A DNA stretch of 64,000 nt from Myxococcus fulvus (GCF_900111765.1 NZ_FOIB01000002.1:806001-870000), one strand, 5' to 3'; counted from the first letter of the stretch, positions 53,101-63,242 are shown. Notes: generated from the letters alone by a model not told the origin. Program-made: numbers and translations.

Positions 53101-54315
53101 ATGAGCAACGCATACAGCAAGGACCTGGAGCGGTGGATGCCGCGGCTCATCGCCGTGTGGCGCCAGTCGCGCGGCCGGGGGGACGGGCCGGAGACGAAGC
53201 TGACGCCGCAGGAGGTCAAGGAGGTCGGCGCCGGCGTGCGGCAGCTCTCCATGGGCCTGACGCGGGAGCGGCAGCTCGCGGGCGCGCGCTACATGGACGA
53301 CCCGAAGCTCTTGGGCGCCTATCTCCTCTTCTACTGGCCGGTGTCCTACGCGCAGGCCCGGCAGGTGCTGGGCGAGCTGCCGAACCGGCCCCGGCAGGTG
53401 CTGGATCTGGGCAGTGGCCCCGGGCCCGTGGCCTTCGCGGCGATGGACTCGGGGGCCAAGGAGGTGACGGCGGCGGACCGCAGCAAGCCGGCGCTGAACC
53501 TGGCGCGCGCGCTGGCGACGGAGGCCGGCGAGGCGCTGGCCACGCGCGAGTGGGACCCGACGAAGAAGGCCGCGTCGCTGCCGGAGGGCCAGTTCGACCT
53601 CATCACGATGGGGCACGTCATCAACGAGCTGTACGGCACGGGCGAGGCGGCGACGAACCCGCGCGCGGCGCTGCTGGAGGCGGTGCTGGCGAAGGTGAAG
53701 AAGGGCGGCAGCCTGTTGGTGATGGAGCCGGCGCTGCGCGAGACGAGCCGGGGCCTGTTGCATGTGCGCGACGCGCTGGTGTCACGGGGCTACGCGGTGC
53801 GCGCGCCGTGCATGTACCGGGGGCCGTGTCCGGCGCTGGTGAAGGAGACCGATTGGTGCCACGCGGAGCGGCCGTGGCCGATGCCTCGCGTCGTGGAGGA
53901 GCTGGCGAGAGCGGCGAGCCTGCACAAGGAAGCGCTGAAGATGAGCTACCTGATGCTGGCGCCCAAGGGCGAGGAGTGGCCGGAGACTCCACCGGGGCGG
54001 CTGTTCCGCATCGTCTCCGAGCCGCTGGAGGGCAAGGGGCGCCACCGCTACATCGGCTGCGGGCCCGAGGGCCGCGTGGGCCTGGCGATGCAGGAGCGCC
54101 ACCGCAACGAGAAGAACGAGCGCTTCCTCCAGTTGCACCGGGGTGACGTCATCGCGGTGACGGAGACGGAGCCCAAGGGCGATGGCCTGGCGCTCGGGGA
54201 GACGTCGGAGGTGCGGATGGTGGCGCCCGCGGGCAAGGGCGTGCCTCCCCCGCCTCCGAAGGAGGACGCGCCCGTAAGCCCGGGAACCAGCCCGAGCCCC
54301 GGCGCGCCCTCCTGA
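53101..54315 (+). CDS. Rsm22/METTL17-like small-subunit rRNA methyltransferase family protein
   Basis: The 404-residue protein has a helical N-terminus (YMDDPKLLGAYLLFYWPVSYAQARQVLGEL). A class I methyltransferase core follows (VLDLGSGPGPVAFAAMDSG, VTAADRSKPALNLA, DLITMGHVINELYG, GGSLLVMEPAL). Four cysteines (about 237, 243, 253 and 320, in PCMYRGPCP, DWCHAERPW and YIGCGPEG) match the Fe-S or zinc ligands of Rsm22/METTL17. The C-terminal 60 residues add a low-complexity Pro-rich tail. These proteins bind the small ribosomal subunit; methylase activity is disputed for METTL17. Confidence 0.88.
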   Translation: MSNAYSKDLERWMPRLIAVWRQSRGRGDGPETKLTPQEVKEVGAGVRQLSMGLTRERQLAGARYMDDPKLLGAYLLFYWPVSYAQARQVLGELPNRPRQVLDLGSGPGPVAFAAMDSGAKEVTAADRSKPALNLARALATEAGEALATREWDPTKKAASLPEGQFDLITMGHVINELYGTGEAATNPRAALLEAVLAKVKKGGSLLVMEPALRETSRGLLHVRDALVSRGYAVRAPCMYRGPCPALVKETDWCHAERPWPMPRVVEELARAASLHKEALKMSYLMLAPKGEEWPETPPGRLFRIVSEPLEGKGRHRYIGCGPEGRVGLAMQERHRNEKNERFLQLHRGDVIAVTETEPKGDGLALGETSEVRMVAPAGKGVPPPPPKEDAPVSPGTSPSPGAPS

Positions 54316-54374
54316 GACGTCCACGTGCCCCTCGGGGACCGACACGCCCCGCGAGCACATCGACGTCGGTTGTT

Positions 54375-54411
54375 CGCGCCCCGGAGGTTCATCCCCGGGG
54401 CGCGTCGTTCT
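54375..54411. terminator. Strong hairpin between convergent genes
   Basis: CGCGCCCCGG (54375-54384) pairs perfectly with CCGGGGCGCG (54395-54404) over a 10-base loop and is followed by TCGTTCT on the plus strand. It lies between the Rsm22-like gene and the convergent 63-residue gene. Confidence 0.65.
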
Positions 54412-54420
54412 GCGCCACGG

Positions 54421-54612
54421 CTACGGACGGGCCTGCGCGTAGGCGCCGGTGAGCACGTCGAGCATGTGGCGGAAGGACTTCACCTGGTCCTTGGCGACGG
54501 TGAGCGCGCCCTGCGCGAGGACGGTGGCCTGGACGCGGACCAGGGTGGTGAGGTGGGTCGACGTGTCCTGCGCATTCTTCCGAGGGGGGTTCATCAGGGA
54601 AGCGATGTTCAT
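54421..54612 (-). CDS. 63-residue helical hypothetical protein
   Basis: From ATG 54612, with SD CCGGAGCG eight bases away, it reads MNIASLMNPPRKNAQDTSTH, then LTTLVRVQATVLAQGALTVA and KDQVKSFRHMLDVLTGAYAQ ARP. The last 45 residues form one or two amphipathic helices like a phasin-type or coiled-coil segment. There is no signal peptide. I do not recognise a family. The next gene upstream is divergent 249 bases away. Confidence 0.6.
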   Translation of the reverse strand: MNIASLMNPPRKNAQDTSTHLTTLVRVQATVLAQGALTVAKDQVKSFRHMLDVLTGAYAQARP

Positions 54613-54741
54613 GGAACGCTCCGGGGTGTGGAGTTGCGCGCAGCATCCACCACCCCCGCAAACACCGCGTCGCACGCGGGCAACTTCGCCGTCACATCGC
54701 ACCTGGCGCTCCCCGGAGCCTGGAGGCTGTGCCCTGCCTGA

Positions 54742-55830
<1,089 letters not shown>

Positions 55831-55903
55831 GGGGTGTCGCGTGCTTTCGCGCGGCCCGGGGAGTCCCTAAGGTGGGGAGAGTCAGTCCTCGGGAGACGAA
55901 CAC

Positions 55904-56350
55904 ATGTCAGCAGAGAAGGCCGCGCGAAGCTGGGTGGAGGAGAGTGCGTTGAGGGCCGCTGGGGCCGCCGCGCTGCCCATCCCGGTGCCGGGTGCGCACA
56001 CGGCGCTCACGTCCGCCATCGAGGCGTACATGATTTATCACGTGGCGGGCATCTACGGAGAGACGCTCAGCCTGGGTGAGGCGCTCGGGCTGATTCCGAC
56101 GTTGGGCGCGGGCATCGTGGCGCGCAAGGCGGCCAGCGCCATCGTGGGTGAGACGGTGGGCTGGATTCCCGTCGCCGGCTGGCTGCTCAAGGGCGCGGCC
56201 AGCGGAGGCACCGCGTTCGCGATGGGCGTGGCGGCGGTGGCGTACTTCGAGAAGAAGTACCCCGGCCGCGAGGCCGTGCCCTTCGACACCGTGTCCATCA
56301 AGGACTGGGTGAAGGCGGCGCTCGCGCACCTGGGGTTCGGCAAGAAGTAG
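55904..56350 (+). CDS. Small glycine/alanine-rich membrane-associated hypothetical protein
   Basis: The 148-residue protein has amphipathic and hydrophobic helices (LRAAGAAALPIPVPGAHTALTSAIEAYMIYHVAGIY, LGLIPTLGAGIVARKAASAIVGETVGWIPVAGWLLKGAASGGTAFAMGVAAVAYFEKKY). It resembles the DUF697-type domain found beside small GTPases, but no GTPase gene is adjacent. SD GGGAGA precedes ATG 55904. Its stop abuts the convergent M20 gene with no gap. Confidence 0.65.
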   Translation: MSAEKAARSWVEESALRAAGAAALPIPVPGAHTALTSAIEAYMIYHVAGIYGETLSLGEALGLIPTLGAGIVARKAASAIVGETVGWIPVAGWLLKGAASGGTAFAMGVAAVAYFEKKYPGREAVPFDTVSIKDWVKAALAHLGFGKK

Positions 56351-57742
56351 TCACCGCGCGGTGAGCGCCCGCGCCAGCTCCTCGTAGATGTGGATGGCGC
56401 TGCGGATGGACTTCTCCCAGTCGCCCACGTGGAGGCTCTCGTTCTCCGAGTGGGCGTACGTGTACGGGTCCTCCACGCCGATGAGCAGCGCGGGCACACC
56501 ACCCAGCTCCCGCGCGAACGGCTCCACGAACGGAATGGACGCGCCACAGCCGATGGCCACCGCCTTCGTCCCGTAGCCCTTCTCCAGCGCGCGGAACGCC
56601 GCCTGGAACGCCGGATGCGACGGGTCCGTGTACCACCACCCCGACGCGCCCTCCGTCTGGAACTCCACCTCCAGCCCCCACGGGCACACCTTGCGCAAGT
56701 GCTCCTTCAACCGCCGCTCCACGTCCGCCGGGTCCAGGTCCGGAACGATTCGGATGCCCACGCGCGCCCACGCCGCGTCGCAGATGATGTTGCGCGCGTC
56801 CTTGCGACTGCTGGCCTGGATGGCGTTGATGGCGATGCTCGGCTGACGCCAGTTCGTCTCGTACGGATGCCGCCCGCCCAGCACCTCCACCCCCGGCAAC
56901 AACCCCACCTGCTCCCGGAACGTCGCCTCGTCCCCCGGCAACGACTGGATGCTCGCGCGCTCCCCCGCCGTCAGCGGCTTCACCTTCTCACCCAACCCCT
57001 CGAGCGCGATGGAGCCGTCCGCGTGCGTCAGCGTCGCCAGCATCCGGCACAGCGCCATCACCGGGTCCGGCACCGGCCCACCCCACATCCCCGAGTGCAC
57101 CGCCTGCTTGAGCCCCCGCACCTCCACGTCCACCGTCACCAGCCCCCTCAGCGCCGTGGTGATGGACGGCAGCCCCGTGTCGAAGTTCGACGTGTCCGTC
57201 AACACAATCGCGTCCGCCTGCAACAGCGCCGCGTGCCGACGCAGGAACTCCGACAGGTGCCCGCTGCCAATCTCCTCCTCCCCCTCGATGAGCACCTTCA
57301 CGTTGAGCGGCAGCTTCCCCGCCCCCTTCAACCACGCGTCCACCGCCGACGTGTGCACCACGATGCCCGCCTTGTCGTCCGCGGTGCCCCGCCCGTACAG
57401 CCGCCCGTCGCGCAACGTGGGCTCGAACGGAGGACTCTTCCAGAGCGACTCGTCCCCCGCCGGCTGCACGTCGTGATGGGCATACAACAGCAACGTCGGT
57501 GCACCTGGCGCCCTCAGGACCTCCCCATACACATAGGGATGGGCCTCCCCAATTTCGAGTAGCTGGATGTTTTCAAACCCACGGTCCCTCAAGAGTCGAG
57601 AAGTCGCCTCGGCGCTCTGCCGGACGCGGGCGGCGTCGAAGCCTGGGAACGAGACGCTGGGTATGCGCACGAGGGCCATGAGGTCCTCGAGGTAGGCATT
57701 CTTCTGGGACTCGAAGTGAGAGAGGGCCTGGTCAATGGACAT
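56351..57742 (-). CDS. M20-family dipeptidase
   Basis: From ATG 57742 (or GTG 57748, two codons upstream) there are 463 residues. Zinc-site motifs are [26 protein letters not shown] and [16 protein letters not shown], with a later SENESLH histidine. These match M20F cytosolic dipeptidases such as CNDP2-like enzymes. A dimerisation insert ([27 protein letters not shown]) is present. The likely role is final peptide turnover in the cytoplasm. Confidence 0.94.
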   Translation of the reverse strand: MSIDQALSHFESQKNAYLEDLMALVRIPSVSFPGFDAARVRQSAEATSRLLRDRGFENIQLLEIGEAHPYVYGEVLRAPGAPTLLLYAHHDVQPAGDESLWKSPPFEPTLRDGRLYGRGTADDKAGIVVHTSAVDAWLKGAGKLPLNVKVLIEGEEEIGSGHLSEFLRRHAALLQADAIVLTDTSNFDTGLPSITTALRGLVTVDVEVRGLKQAVHSGMWGGPVPDPVMALCRMLATLTHADGSIALEGLGEKVKPLTAGERASIQSLPGDEATFREQVGLLPGVEVLGGRHPYETNWRQPSIAINAIQASSRKDARNIICDAAWARVGIRIVPDLDPADVERRLKEHLRKVCPWGLEVEFQTEGASGWWYTDPSHPAFQAAFRALEKGYGTKAVAIGCGASIPFVEPFARELGGVPALLIGVEDPYTYAHSENESLHVGDWEKSIRSAIHIYEELARALTAR

Positions 57743-57824
57743 GCTCACCCCTTAACCCAAAAAGGCAGGCAGGCGACGCAGACCCTCGCGCGGATGTTGC
57801 GCGGTCCAAGTATCATGCGGCGCC

Positions 57825-58199
57825 ATGTCCGACACCCCGACACTGCTGCTCGTCGACGACGACAGCTTCGTGCGCCGCATCCTCAAGGACGTCATCGCCG
57901 ACACGGGCATCGAGCTGCGACTGCTCGAGGCCGCCGATGGTGAAGAGGGGCTCGCGGTCGCCGCCCGCGAGAAGCCCGCGGTGATGTTCCTGGACCTGTT
58001 CATGCCGAAGAAGAGCGGCCTGGAGGTGCTCGGCGCCATCAAGCAGGTGTCGCCCGGCACGCGAGTCCTCGTCATCAGCAGCATGGACGCGGAGCCCGTG
58101 GTGGAGCAGGCCATGGCCGCTGGCGCGGTGGGCTTCGTGGGAAAGCCCTTCCATCCGCTGGAAATCGCCTCGGCCGTGCGCCAGGCGTTGGCTCACTGA
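57825..58199 (+). CDS. Single-domain CheY-like response regulator
   Basis: The 124-residue receiver has the acidic pocket D11-D12-D13, phospho-acceptor D57 in VMFLDLFMPKKSG, Ser at the switch position in LVISSMDAEP and K107 in GFVGKPFHP. No output domain follows. It ends 16 bases before the GYF/PilZ gene, so the pair is probably one operon and could connect phosphorylation to cyclic-di-GMP-linked output. The cognate kinase is not evident; the histidine kinase at 59624 is one candidate. Confidence 0.93.
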   Translation: MSDTPTLLLVDDDSFVRRILKDVIADTGIELRLLEAADGEEGLAVAAREKPAVMFLDLFMPKKSGLEVLGAIKQVSPGTRVLVISSMDAEPVVEQAMAAGAVGFVGKPFHPLEIASAVRQALAH

Positions 58200-58215
58200 C
58201 TTCAGAGGTGTCTGC

Positions 58216-59388
58216 GTGTCGTCTCCTGCTGTCGGTTACTGGGTAGCGGACAATCTCGGCCGCGTGCTGGGGCCCATCGCCCTCCAGGCCCTGCGTGAGC
58301 TGATTGCCTCCGGACGGATGAAGGCCGCCGTGCGCGCGTCGCGCGATGGCACCCAATGGGTGGCCCTCCAGGAGCTGCCGGAGCTGGCGGACCTGTTCAC
58401 CGCCGCGCGCCCGTCGCAGTCCGTGGAGCAGCAGCAGGCCGAGCGCCTGCGCACCCAGCTCAAGGGGCTGCAGAACCTGCCTCCGCACGAGGTGTTCGGC
58501 GCCAAGCCCTCGTCGTCGCTCGACGAGGTGCGGCTGGCCTTCTTCCGCATGGCCAAGCGCTTCGCTCCCGAGCACCTGGCCCCGGAGACGCACCCGGAGC
58601 TGCGCAAGGTGTCCGCGGAGATCTTCGACTTCCTGTCGCGCTGCATGCGTGAGGTGGAGGTCCTCTACTCGCAAGGCGCCTACCAGCCGGCGCGCCCCGT
58701 GCCGCCCCGGCTGAACATGGACGGGCCCCTGCCGCCCGCGCCTCCACCCTCGATTGCGCCCACGTACGCGCCGCCGCCACCGCCGCCCGTGGCCGCGCCC
58801 GCCTACGCGTCACCGCCCGTGGCCGCGCCCGTGGCGGTCGCCGCCAGGCCCCAGCCTCCGCCGCAGCCCGCGCCGCCGCCGCGACCTCCGCCTCCGGTGA
58901 TGCAGCCCTCGGCGCCGGTGGCGGCCCGGGTGCCCGCCGCGCCGCCGGTGCAGCGCACGCACACCCTGCCGCCGCCGCAGCCCGCGCCGCCGCCCCCGGC
59001 CGTGCCCCTGAGACGGGCCGCCGCCGCGCCCACCTATTCCAGCGCGGAGTTCGTGGGTCTGGAGCGCCGCCAGGATGATCGCATCCACGCGGACGTGAAG
59101 GTGTCGATGCAGAACACCGGCATCTTCACGGACCACCGCATCATCAACCTGTCCTCCGGCGGCCTGTTCATCGCGACGGACAAGCCGCTGCGGCTGGGCA
59201 CGCTGGTGGAGCTGACGTTGCGCTTCGATGACCCGTCGCGCGTGATGACGCTGCGCAGCTCGGTCATCTGGGAGAACTCGCTGGACGACGGGAAGAACCC
59301 GCGCGGCTACGGCCTGCGGCTCAGCAGCCTCCGCAAGGAGGAGCGCGAGTTCATCCAGCAGTTCGTCAGCCGCAAGCCTCCGAAGTAG
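58216..59388 (+). CDS. GYF_2 / J-domain-like / PilZ multidomain protein
   Basis: The 390-residue protein from GTG 58216 has three parts. An N-terminal GYF_2 (DUF4339) domain (about 5-60: VGYWVADNLGRVLGPIALQALRELIASG) comes first. A helical J-domain-like segment (about 92-150: PHEVFGAKPSSSLDEVRLAFFRMAKRFAPEHLAPE) and a Pro/Ala-rich linker follow. The C-terminal PilZ domain (about 280-388) has RQDDR (RxxxR) and NLSSGGLFIATD (D/NxSxxG), the two cyclic-di-GMP contact motifs, and resembles the Myxococcus-type PilZ family TIGR02266. It probably acts in motility or polysaccharide control. Confidence 0.88.
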   Translation: MSSPAVGYWVADNLGRVLGPIALQALRELIASGRMKAAVRASRDGTQWVALQELPELADLFTAARPSQSVEQQQAERLRTQLKGLQNLPPHEVFGAKPSSSLDEVRLAFFRMAKRFAPEHLAPETHPELRKVSAEIFDFLSRCMREVEVLYSQGAYQPARPVPPRLNMDGPLPPAPPPSIAPTYAPPPPPPVAAPAYASPPVAAPVAVAARPQPPPQPAPPPRPPPPVMQPSAPVAARVPAAPPVQRTHTLPPPQPAPPPPAVPLRRAAAAPTYSSAEFVGLERRQDDRIHADVKVSMQNTGIFTDHRIINLSSGGLFIATDKPLRLGTLVELTLRFDDPSRVMTLRSSVIWENSLDDGKNPRGYGLRLSSLRKEEREFIQQFVSRKPPK

Positions 59389-59390
59389 GC

Positions 59391-59411
59391 CCGAGCGGTG
59401 GGCCCGCTCGG
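59391..59411. terminator. Hairpin between the PilZ gene and the 37-residue ORF
   Basis: CCGAGCGG (59391-59398) pairs perfectly with CCGCTCGG (59404-59411) around TGGGC. It lies two bases after the PilZ stop and before the convergent small gene. Confidence 0.55.
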
Positions 59412-59420
59412 ACAGGATGC

Positions 59421-59534
59421 CTAGAGCAGCTGTCCGAGCAGCACCGCGCCCGTCATCACGAAGGTCGCCATCACCGCCATCACCGCCTTGAGCTCCAGGT
59501 CATCGCGGCCCATCACATTCATGAAGTTGTTCAT
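59421..59534 (-). CDS. 37-residue single-helix membrane protein
   Basis: From ATG 59534 it reads MNNFMNVMGRDDLELKAVMA, then VMATFVMTGAVLLGQLL and stop. The SD GGAGGA lies six bases before the start, an almost ideal ribosome site. Residues 17-37 form one hydrophobic helix after a short acidic N-terminus, the shape of small membrane regulators. It lies convergent to the PilZ gene and divergent from the histidine kinase (89 bases between starts). No family is recognised; the partner is unknown. Confidence 0.65.
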   Translation of the reverse strand: MNNFMNVMGRDDLELKAVMAVMATFVMTGAVLLGQLL

Positions 59535-59623
59535 GGTGTCCTCCATCCCTCGTGTTGCCCCCTCCCCCTTTCCTACGGGACACCGCGCAGACGATTGCAT
59601 CTCCCCTCCCGACGCCCTCCAGG

Positions 59624-61264
59624 ATGACCTCCGTGCCCCCCGACGCCCCCGCCACGCCTCCTGACTACTGGCTGCTCGACGGGCTGCCCACCGCCGCGTC
59701 CGTCATCCGGGGAGAGCAGGTCCTGGTGGCCAACCCGGCCATGGCCTCGCTCCTGGGAATCTCCATCGAGGAGCTGAAGGCCGCGCCCGTGTCCGCGCAC
59801 ATCGCGCGCTTCATTCCCGCCGAGCGCGGCTGGGTGGAGGCCTTCCACGAGGCGCTCGTGCGCGACGGCAACCGCCCCGAGCATCCCCTGTGGCTGCGCA
59901 TGCGCCGCGCGGATGGACAGGAGCGCACGCTGACGGCAACGTACGCGCCCGGCGCGTCCGCCGACGAGACGGTGGTGCTGCTGCACGACGCGGGAGGCGA
60001 GGACACCGCGCGCAGGCTCACCGAGGCCCTGGGCGCCGCCGCCACGGAGCTGCTCCACGCGCGCGACGAGCACGCGGTCCTGGAGACGGCGGTGGAGGCC
60101 GTGCACCGCCAGGGCTTCTACGCGGCCATCCTCCTGGTGGAGGGCGACACCTTCCGGCACGGGCCCATGCGGCAGGAGCCCGAAATCGTCGCGCTGGCCG
60201 AGCGCCGGTACGGCATGCCCGTCACCGAGGTGCGGCTGCCGCTCACCACCCTGCCCCATCTGGCGGAGGTGCTCTCGCGGCGCAAGGCGGCCTTCCATCA
60301 GGACGCGCTCGGCGCGGCCCACCGCATCCACAGCAGCGAGGTCTTCGAGGACATCCAGCGGGCCTACCCTCCCGGCATCCGCGCGCTGGACGCGCCCATC
60401 TTCGTGGAGGGCCAGCCCTTCGGCATCCTCACCGCGCAGGGATTGAATCTCACGCCCGCCGCCGCGAGCACGCTGGAGCTGTTCGCGCAGATGGTGGGCG
60501 GCGTGCTGGAGAACGTGCGCCACCACCGCGTCGCCTCGCGGCGATTGGAGGAGGTGTCACGGCTCCAGGAGGAGCTGGTGGCGCAGGAGCGGCTGATGGT
60601 GCTGGGCGAGGCCGCGGGTGTGGTGGCGCACGAGGTGCGCAATCCGCTGGGCGCCATCCTCAACGCGGTGGCGGTGCTGCGGCGCGAGGCGCACCTGGGC
60701 CCCACGGGGCACGCCGCGGTGGGCATGCTGGAGGAGGAGGCCATCCGGCTGGAGGACATCGTCCGCGACCTGCTGGACGTGGTGCGTCCGCTGGAGCCCA
60801 GGCCCCGGATGGTCCACCTGGGCGAGCTGGTGCGGCGCGCGCTGGGGCAGATGCACGGCCCTCCGGACGCGCCCACGCTGCGCTTCACCGTGGACGAGGC
60901 CCCCGACACGCCGGAGCTGATGGGCGACGAGACGCTGCTCCAGCTCGCGGTGACGCACCTGGTGCGCAACGCGGTGCAGGCGTCGCCTCCGGGCGGGCGC
61001 GTGAAGCTGAGCGTGGAGCCGAGCGACGAAGGCGTGCGGCTGACGGTGGAGGACGAGGGCCCGGGCATCCCCGACGTGGACCCTCGCCGCATCTTCGAGC
61101 CCTTCTTCCTCACGCGCGCCAACGGACGCGGGCTGGGGCTGGCCATCGTCAAGCGCGTGGTGCTGGCGCACGGCGGAGCGGTGCACGCCAGCTGCAGACC
61201 GAAGCGGGGCGCGCGCTTCGAGGTGGTGCTCCCGCTGGAGCCTACCCGTAGGTCTCCCGCCTGA
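59624..61264 (+). CDS. PAS-GAF sensor histidine kinase
   Basis: From ATG 59624 there are 546 residues: a PAS-like N-terminus (about 15-115, GLPTAASVIRGEQVLVANPAMASLLGISIEEL), a GAF domain (about 130-305) and a HisKA helix with the phospho-His in [23 protein letters not shown]. The HATPase core has N-box HLVRNAVQASPPGG, G1 VEDEGPGIPDVDP, F-box FEPFFLTRANGRGLGLAIVKRV. There is no transmembrane helix, so it senses a cytoplasmic signal. No response regulator is directly downstream; the orphan receiver at 57825 is on the same strand 1.4 kb away. An in-frame extension begins at 59552. Confidence 0.93.
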   Translation: MTSVPPDAPATPPDYWLLDGLPTAASVIRGEQVLVANPAMASLLGISIEELKAAPVSAHIARFIPAERGWVEAFHEALVRDGNRPEHPLWLRMRRADGQERTLTATYAPGASADETVVLLHDAGGEDTARRLTEALGAAATELLHARDEHAVLETAVEAVHRQGFYAAILLVEGDTFRHGPMRQEPEIVALAERRYGMPVTEVRLPLTTLPHLAEVLSRRKAAFHQDALGAAHRIHSSEVFEDIQRAYPPGIRALDAPIFVEGQPFGILTAQGLNLTPAAASTLELFAQMVGGVLENVRHHRVASRRLEEVSRLQEELVAQERLMVLGEAAGVVAHEVRNPLGAILNAVAVLRREAHLGPTGHAAVGMLEEEAIRLEDIVRDLLDVVRPLEPRPRMVHLGELVRRALGQMHGPPDAPTLRFTVDEAPDTPELMGDETLLQLAVTHLVRNAVQASPPGGRVKLSVEPSDEGVRLTVEDEGPGIPDVDPRRIFEPFFLTRANGRGLGLAIVKRVVLAHGGAVHASCRPKRGARFEVVLPLEPTRRSPA

Positions 61265-62132
61265 TGCGCTTGTCGTCGATGCCGAGCGCGTGGAGGTGGC
61301 CGAGCACCGTCTCCATGAAGCGCGGCGTCGCGGGCGTGCGGGTCTCCAGCGCCTTGCGTCGGTCCCACGGCGTGATCGCGGGGCCGCACGCGTAGACCAG
61401 GCACGTGTCGCGGTCCGGGATGAGCTCCTCGAGGAGCGCCTGGTGGACGCGGCCCTTGCGCACGTCAGGGCCGAAGCGCGACTCGTCCAGCTCGCGCGTG
61501 AGGGTGTGCACCAGCCGGACGCGGTCCGCGTGCTGCTGGGCCAGGGCCTCCAGCTCGTCGCGGTAGAGGATGTCGCTCCACGTCTTGTTGGACATGAGGA
61601 CGGTGTGGCGCGTCTTCAGGCCCCGGTGCAGCGCGTCCTTGAGGATGGCGAAGTTGGGCACCGCGCCCGAGCCGGCCACCAGGTGGACGACGTGGTCCGT
61701 GCGTGTCTCCACGTCCTCGGGGAGCACGTAGGGGCCCATGAAGCCGAGCACCTTGAGGCGCGCGCCGGTGAGCCGGCCGTGGACGAGGAAGGGCGAGAGC
61801 AGCGGCGGGTAGCGGGTGAGGCCGGGGATGAACTCCTCGTCCTTCACGGTGATGGCCACGTGGCGCTCGTGGGGGGCGGAGGCCAGGGAATAGGAGCGCT
61901 GGGGCTCCTTGCGCCCCTTCTGCTCCTGCAGGTAGGCGGACAGGCGCCCGAGCGCGGGGAACTGGTGCGGGTCGATGTTGATGAACTGGCCGGCCTTGTA
62001 GTCGGGCCGGACGTCCCCGAAGTCGAGGAAGAGGGTGGCCGTGTCGTGCGTGTCCATCCGCACATGGTCGACGGTGACCTCGTACTCCACGGGCTTCCTG
62101 CTGCGCGAGGGGCTCGCTTCGGCGGCGCTCAT
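61242..62132 (-). CDS. Ferredoxin-NADP reductase-like FAD oxidoreductase
   Basis: From ATG 62132 there are 296 residues: an FAD-binding beta-barrel (VEYEVTVDHVRMDTHDTATLFLDFG, QRSYSLASAPHERHVAITVK, the RxYS motif) and an NAD(P)-binding Rossmann domain (HVVHLVAGSGAVPNFAILKDAL, VLMSNKTWSDILYRDELEAL, LVYACGPAITPWDRRKALE). No [2Fe-2S] domain is fused. The electron partner is unknown. Its 3' end overlaps the convergent histidine kinase gene by 23 bases. Confidence 0.88.
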   Translation of the reverse strand: MSAAEASPSRSRKPVEYEVTVDHVRMDTHDTATLFLDFGDVRPDYKAGQFINIDPHQFPALGRLSAYLQEQKGRKEPQRSYSLASAPHERHVAITVKDEEFIPGLTRYPPLLSPFLVHGRLTGARLKVLGFMGPYVLPEDVETRTDHVVHLVAGSGAVPNFAILKDALHRGLKTRHTVLMSNKTWSDILYRDELEALAQQHADRVRLVHTLTRELDESRFGPDVRKGRVHQALLEELIPDRDTCLVYACGPAITPWDRRKALETRTPATPRFMETVLGHLHALGIDDKRIRRETYG

Positions 62133-62435
62133 GGGCCTTCCCTTAGCCCAAACCCGGGGTGCTCGCCGATGGGGTTGACGCCGGTGGAGTGGGATACCGG
62201 TCCGTGACCGGGGGCCCGGGTGGCCCGTCCCGGAGTCGGTCCGGAGCGTTGGCTGCACGACGGGACGGCATGCGGGCAGGGGGCTGGCTCGGCGAGGGCG
62301 CTGACCGGGGAGGAGGCTGGGACTACATCTTCTGGTGGCCAGTGGTGGGGCTGAAGGGTGGGTGAAAGAGGTCGGACGCCTGGGCGCCGACTTGTCCATG
62401 CTCTCGGGCCGTCCCGAGGTGGAGGCGACCGACGC
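62133..62435. other. Divergent intergenic region with no clear feature
   Basis: About 300 bases separate the minus-strand reductase from the plus-strand acyltransferase. I see no convincing reading frame, RNA gene or long repeat in it; promoters for both genes must lie here but I cannot assign them. Confidence 0.5.
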
Positions 62436-63188
62436 GTGCTTCGCATTCTCTTTTCGCTGATGGCACGGCTGCCGGAGGGAGTCCGGCGCCACGTGGTGCG
62501 TACCCTGATGGACGGGGTGTGGGATGCCCTGGCCGACGAGGTGGTGGAGGGCCGCGGCAACATCCCGGACGTGCCCTGCCTCTACATCTGCAACCACCTG
62601 TCCAACGCGGATGGATTCACGCTGGACCGCGCCTTCCGTCCCCGGAAGCTGGTGTTCCTGGCGGGCGTGAAGCTGCAGGGCACCGTGATGACGCGGCTGG
62701 CCTCGGAGGTGATGGAGACGATTGCCATCAAGCCGAACTCGCCGGACATCGAGGCGATGCGGCGCGCGGTGGAGACGCTCAAGGGCGGCAGCTCCGTGCT
62801 CATCTTCCCCGAGGGCGCGCGCAGCCGGACGCACGAGCTGCAGCAGGCGAAGAAGGGCGTGGCGCTCATCGCGAAGCGCGCGGGCGTGCCCGTGGTGCCG
62901 GTGGCGCTGATGGGGACGGAGAAGCTGATGCCCATCAACGACTCGGACATGGGGGGTGAGCAGCTGTATCACGCCGATGTCCGGGTGCGGGTGGGGCCGG
63001 CGTTCCGCATGGAGGACCTGGAGCCGGAGACTGTCGGCGCGGAGGACGCGAGGCAGGCGCTGGCGGACGCGATGATGCGCCGGGTGGCGCGGCTGCTGCC
63101 TCCCGAGTACCAGGGCGTCTACGCGAATGCCCCGACTCCGCTGTCCGTGACGCGCCTGCACGAGCCGCCCTCCGCTCCGGCGCCGTGA
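62436..63188 (+). CDS. 1-acyl-sn-glycerol-3-phosphate acyltransferase-like (PlsC family)
   Basis: From GTG 62436 (SD GGAGG about 12 bases before) there are 250 residues with the LPLAT motifs HX4D at 54-59 (YICNHLSNADGF), FRPRKLVFLAGVKL and FPEGARSRTHELQQAKKGVALIA. The start is not certain; ATG 62460 is an alternative and an open frame extends to 62358. The enzyme transfers an acyl chain in phospholipid synthesis at the membrane surface. It is followed after 54 bases by the RlmL-like gene. Confidence 0.88.
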   Translation: MLRILFSLMARLPEGVRRHVVRTLMDGVWDALADEVVEGRGNIPDVPCLYICNHLSNADGFTLDRAFRPRKLVFLAGVKLQGTVMTRLASEVMETIAIKPNSPDIEAMRRAVETLKGGSSVLIFPEGARSRTHELQQAKKGVALIAKRAGVPVVPVALMGTEKLMPINDSDMGGEQLYHADVRVRVGPAFRMEDLEPETVGAEDARQALADAMMRRVARLLPPEYQGVYANAPTPLSVTRLHEPPSAPAP

Positions 63189-63242
63189 GCGCTGGCCATC
63201 GCGAGTTCGCACGGGAGTGCTCGGCCTGGGAGCGAGGCCGCA

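Noticed and set aside
57742..57770. TAAGGG elements just before the M20 and reductase genes, resembling the -10 box I recall for Myxococcus vegA
   Set aside because: No matching -35 is seen at 16-18 bases, and the AAGGGG/AAGGGAAGG lies at ribosome-site distance from the start codons, which explains it better.
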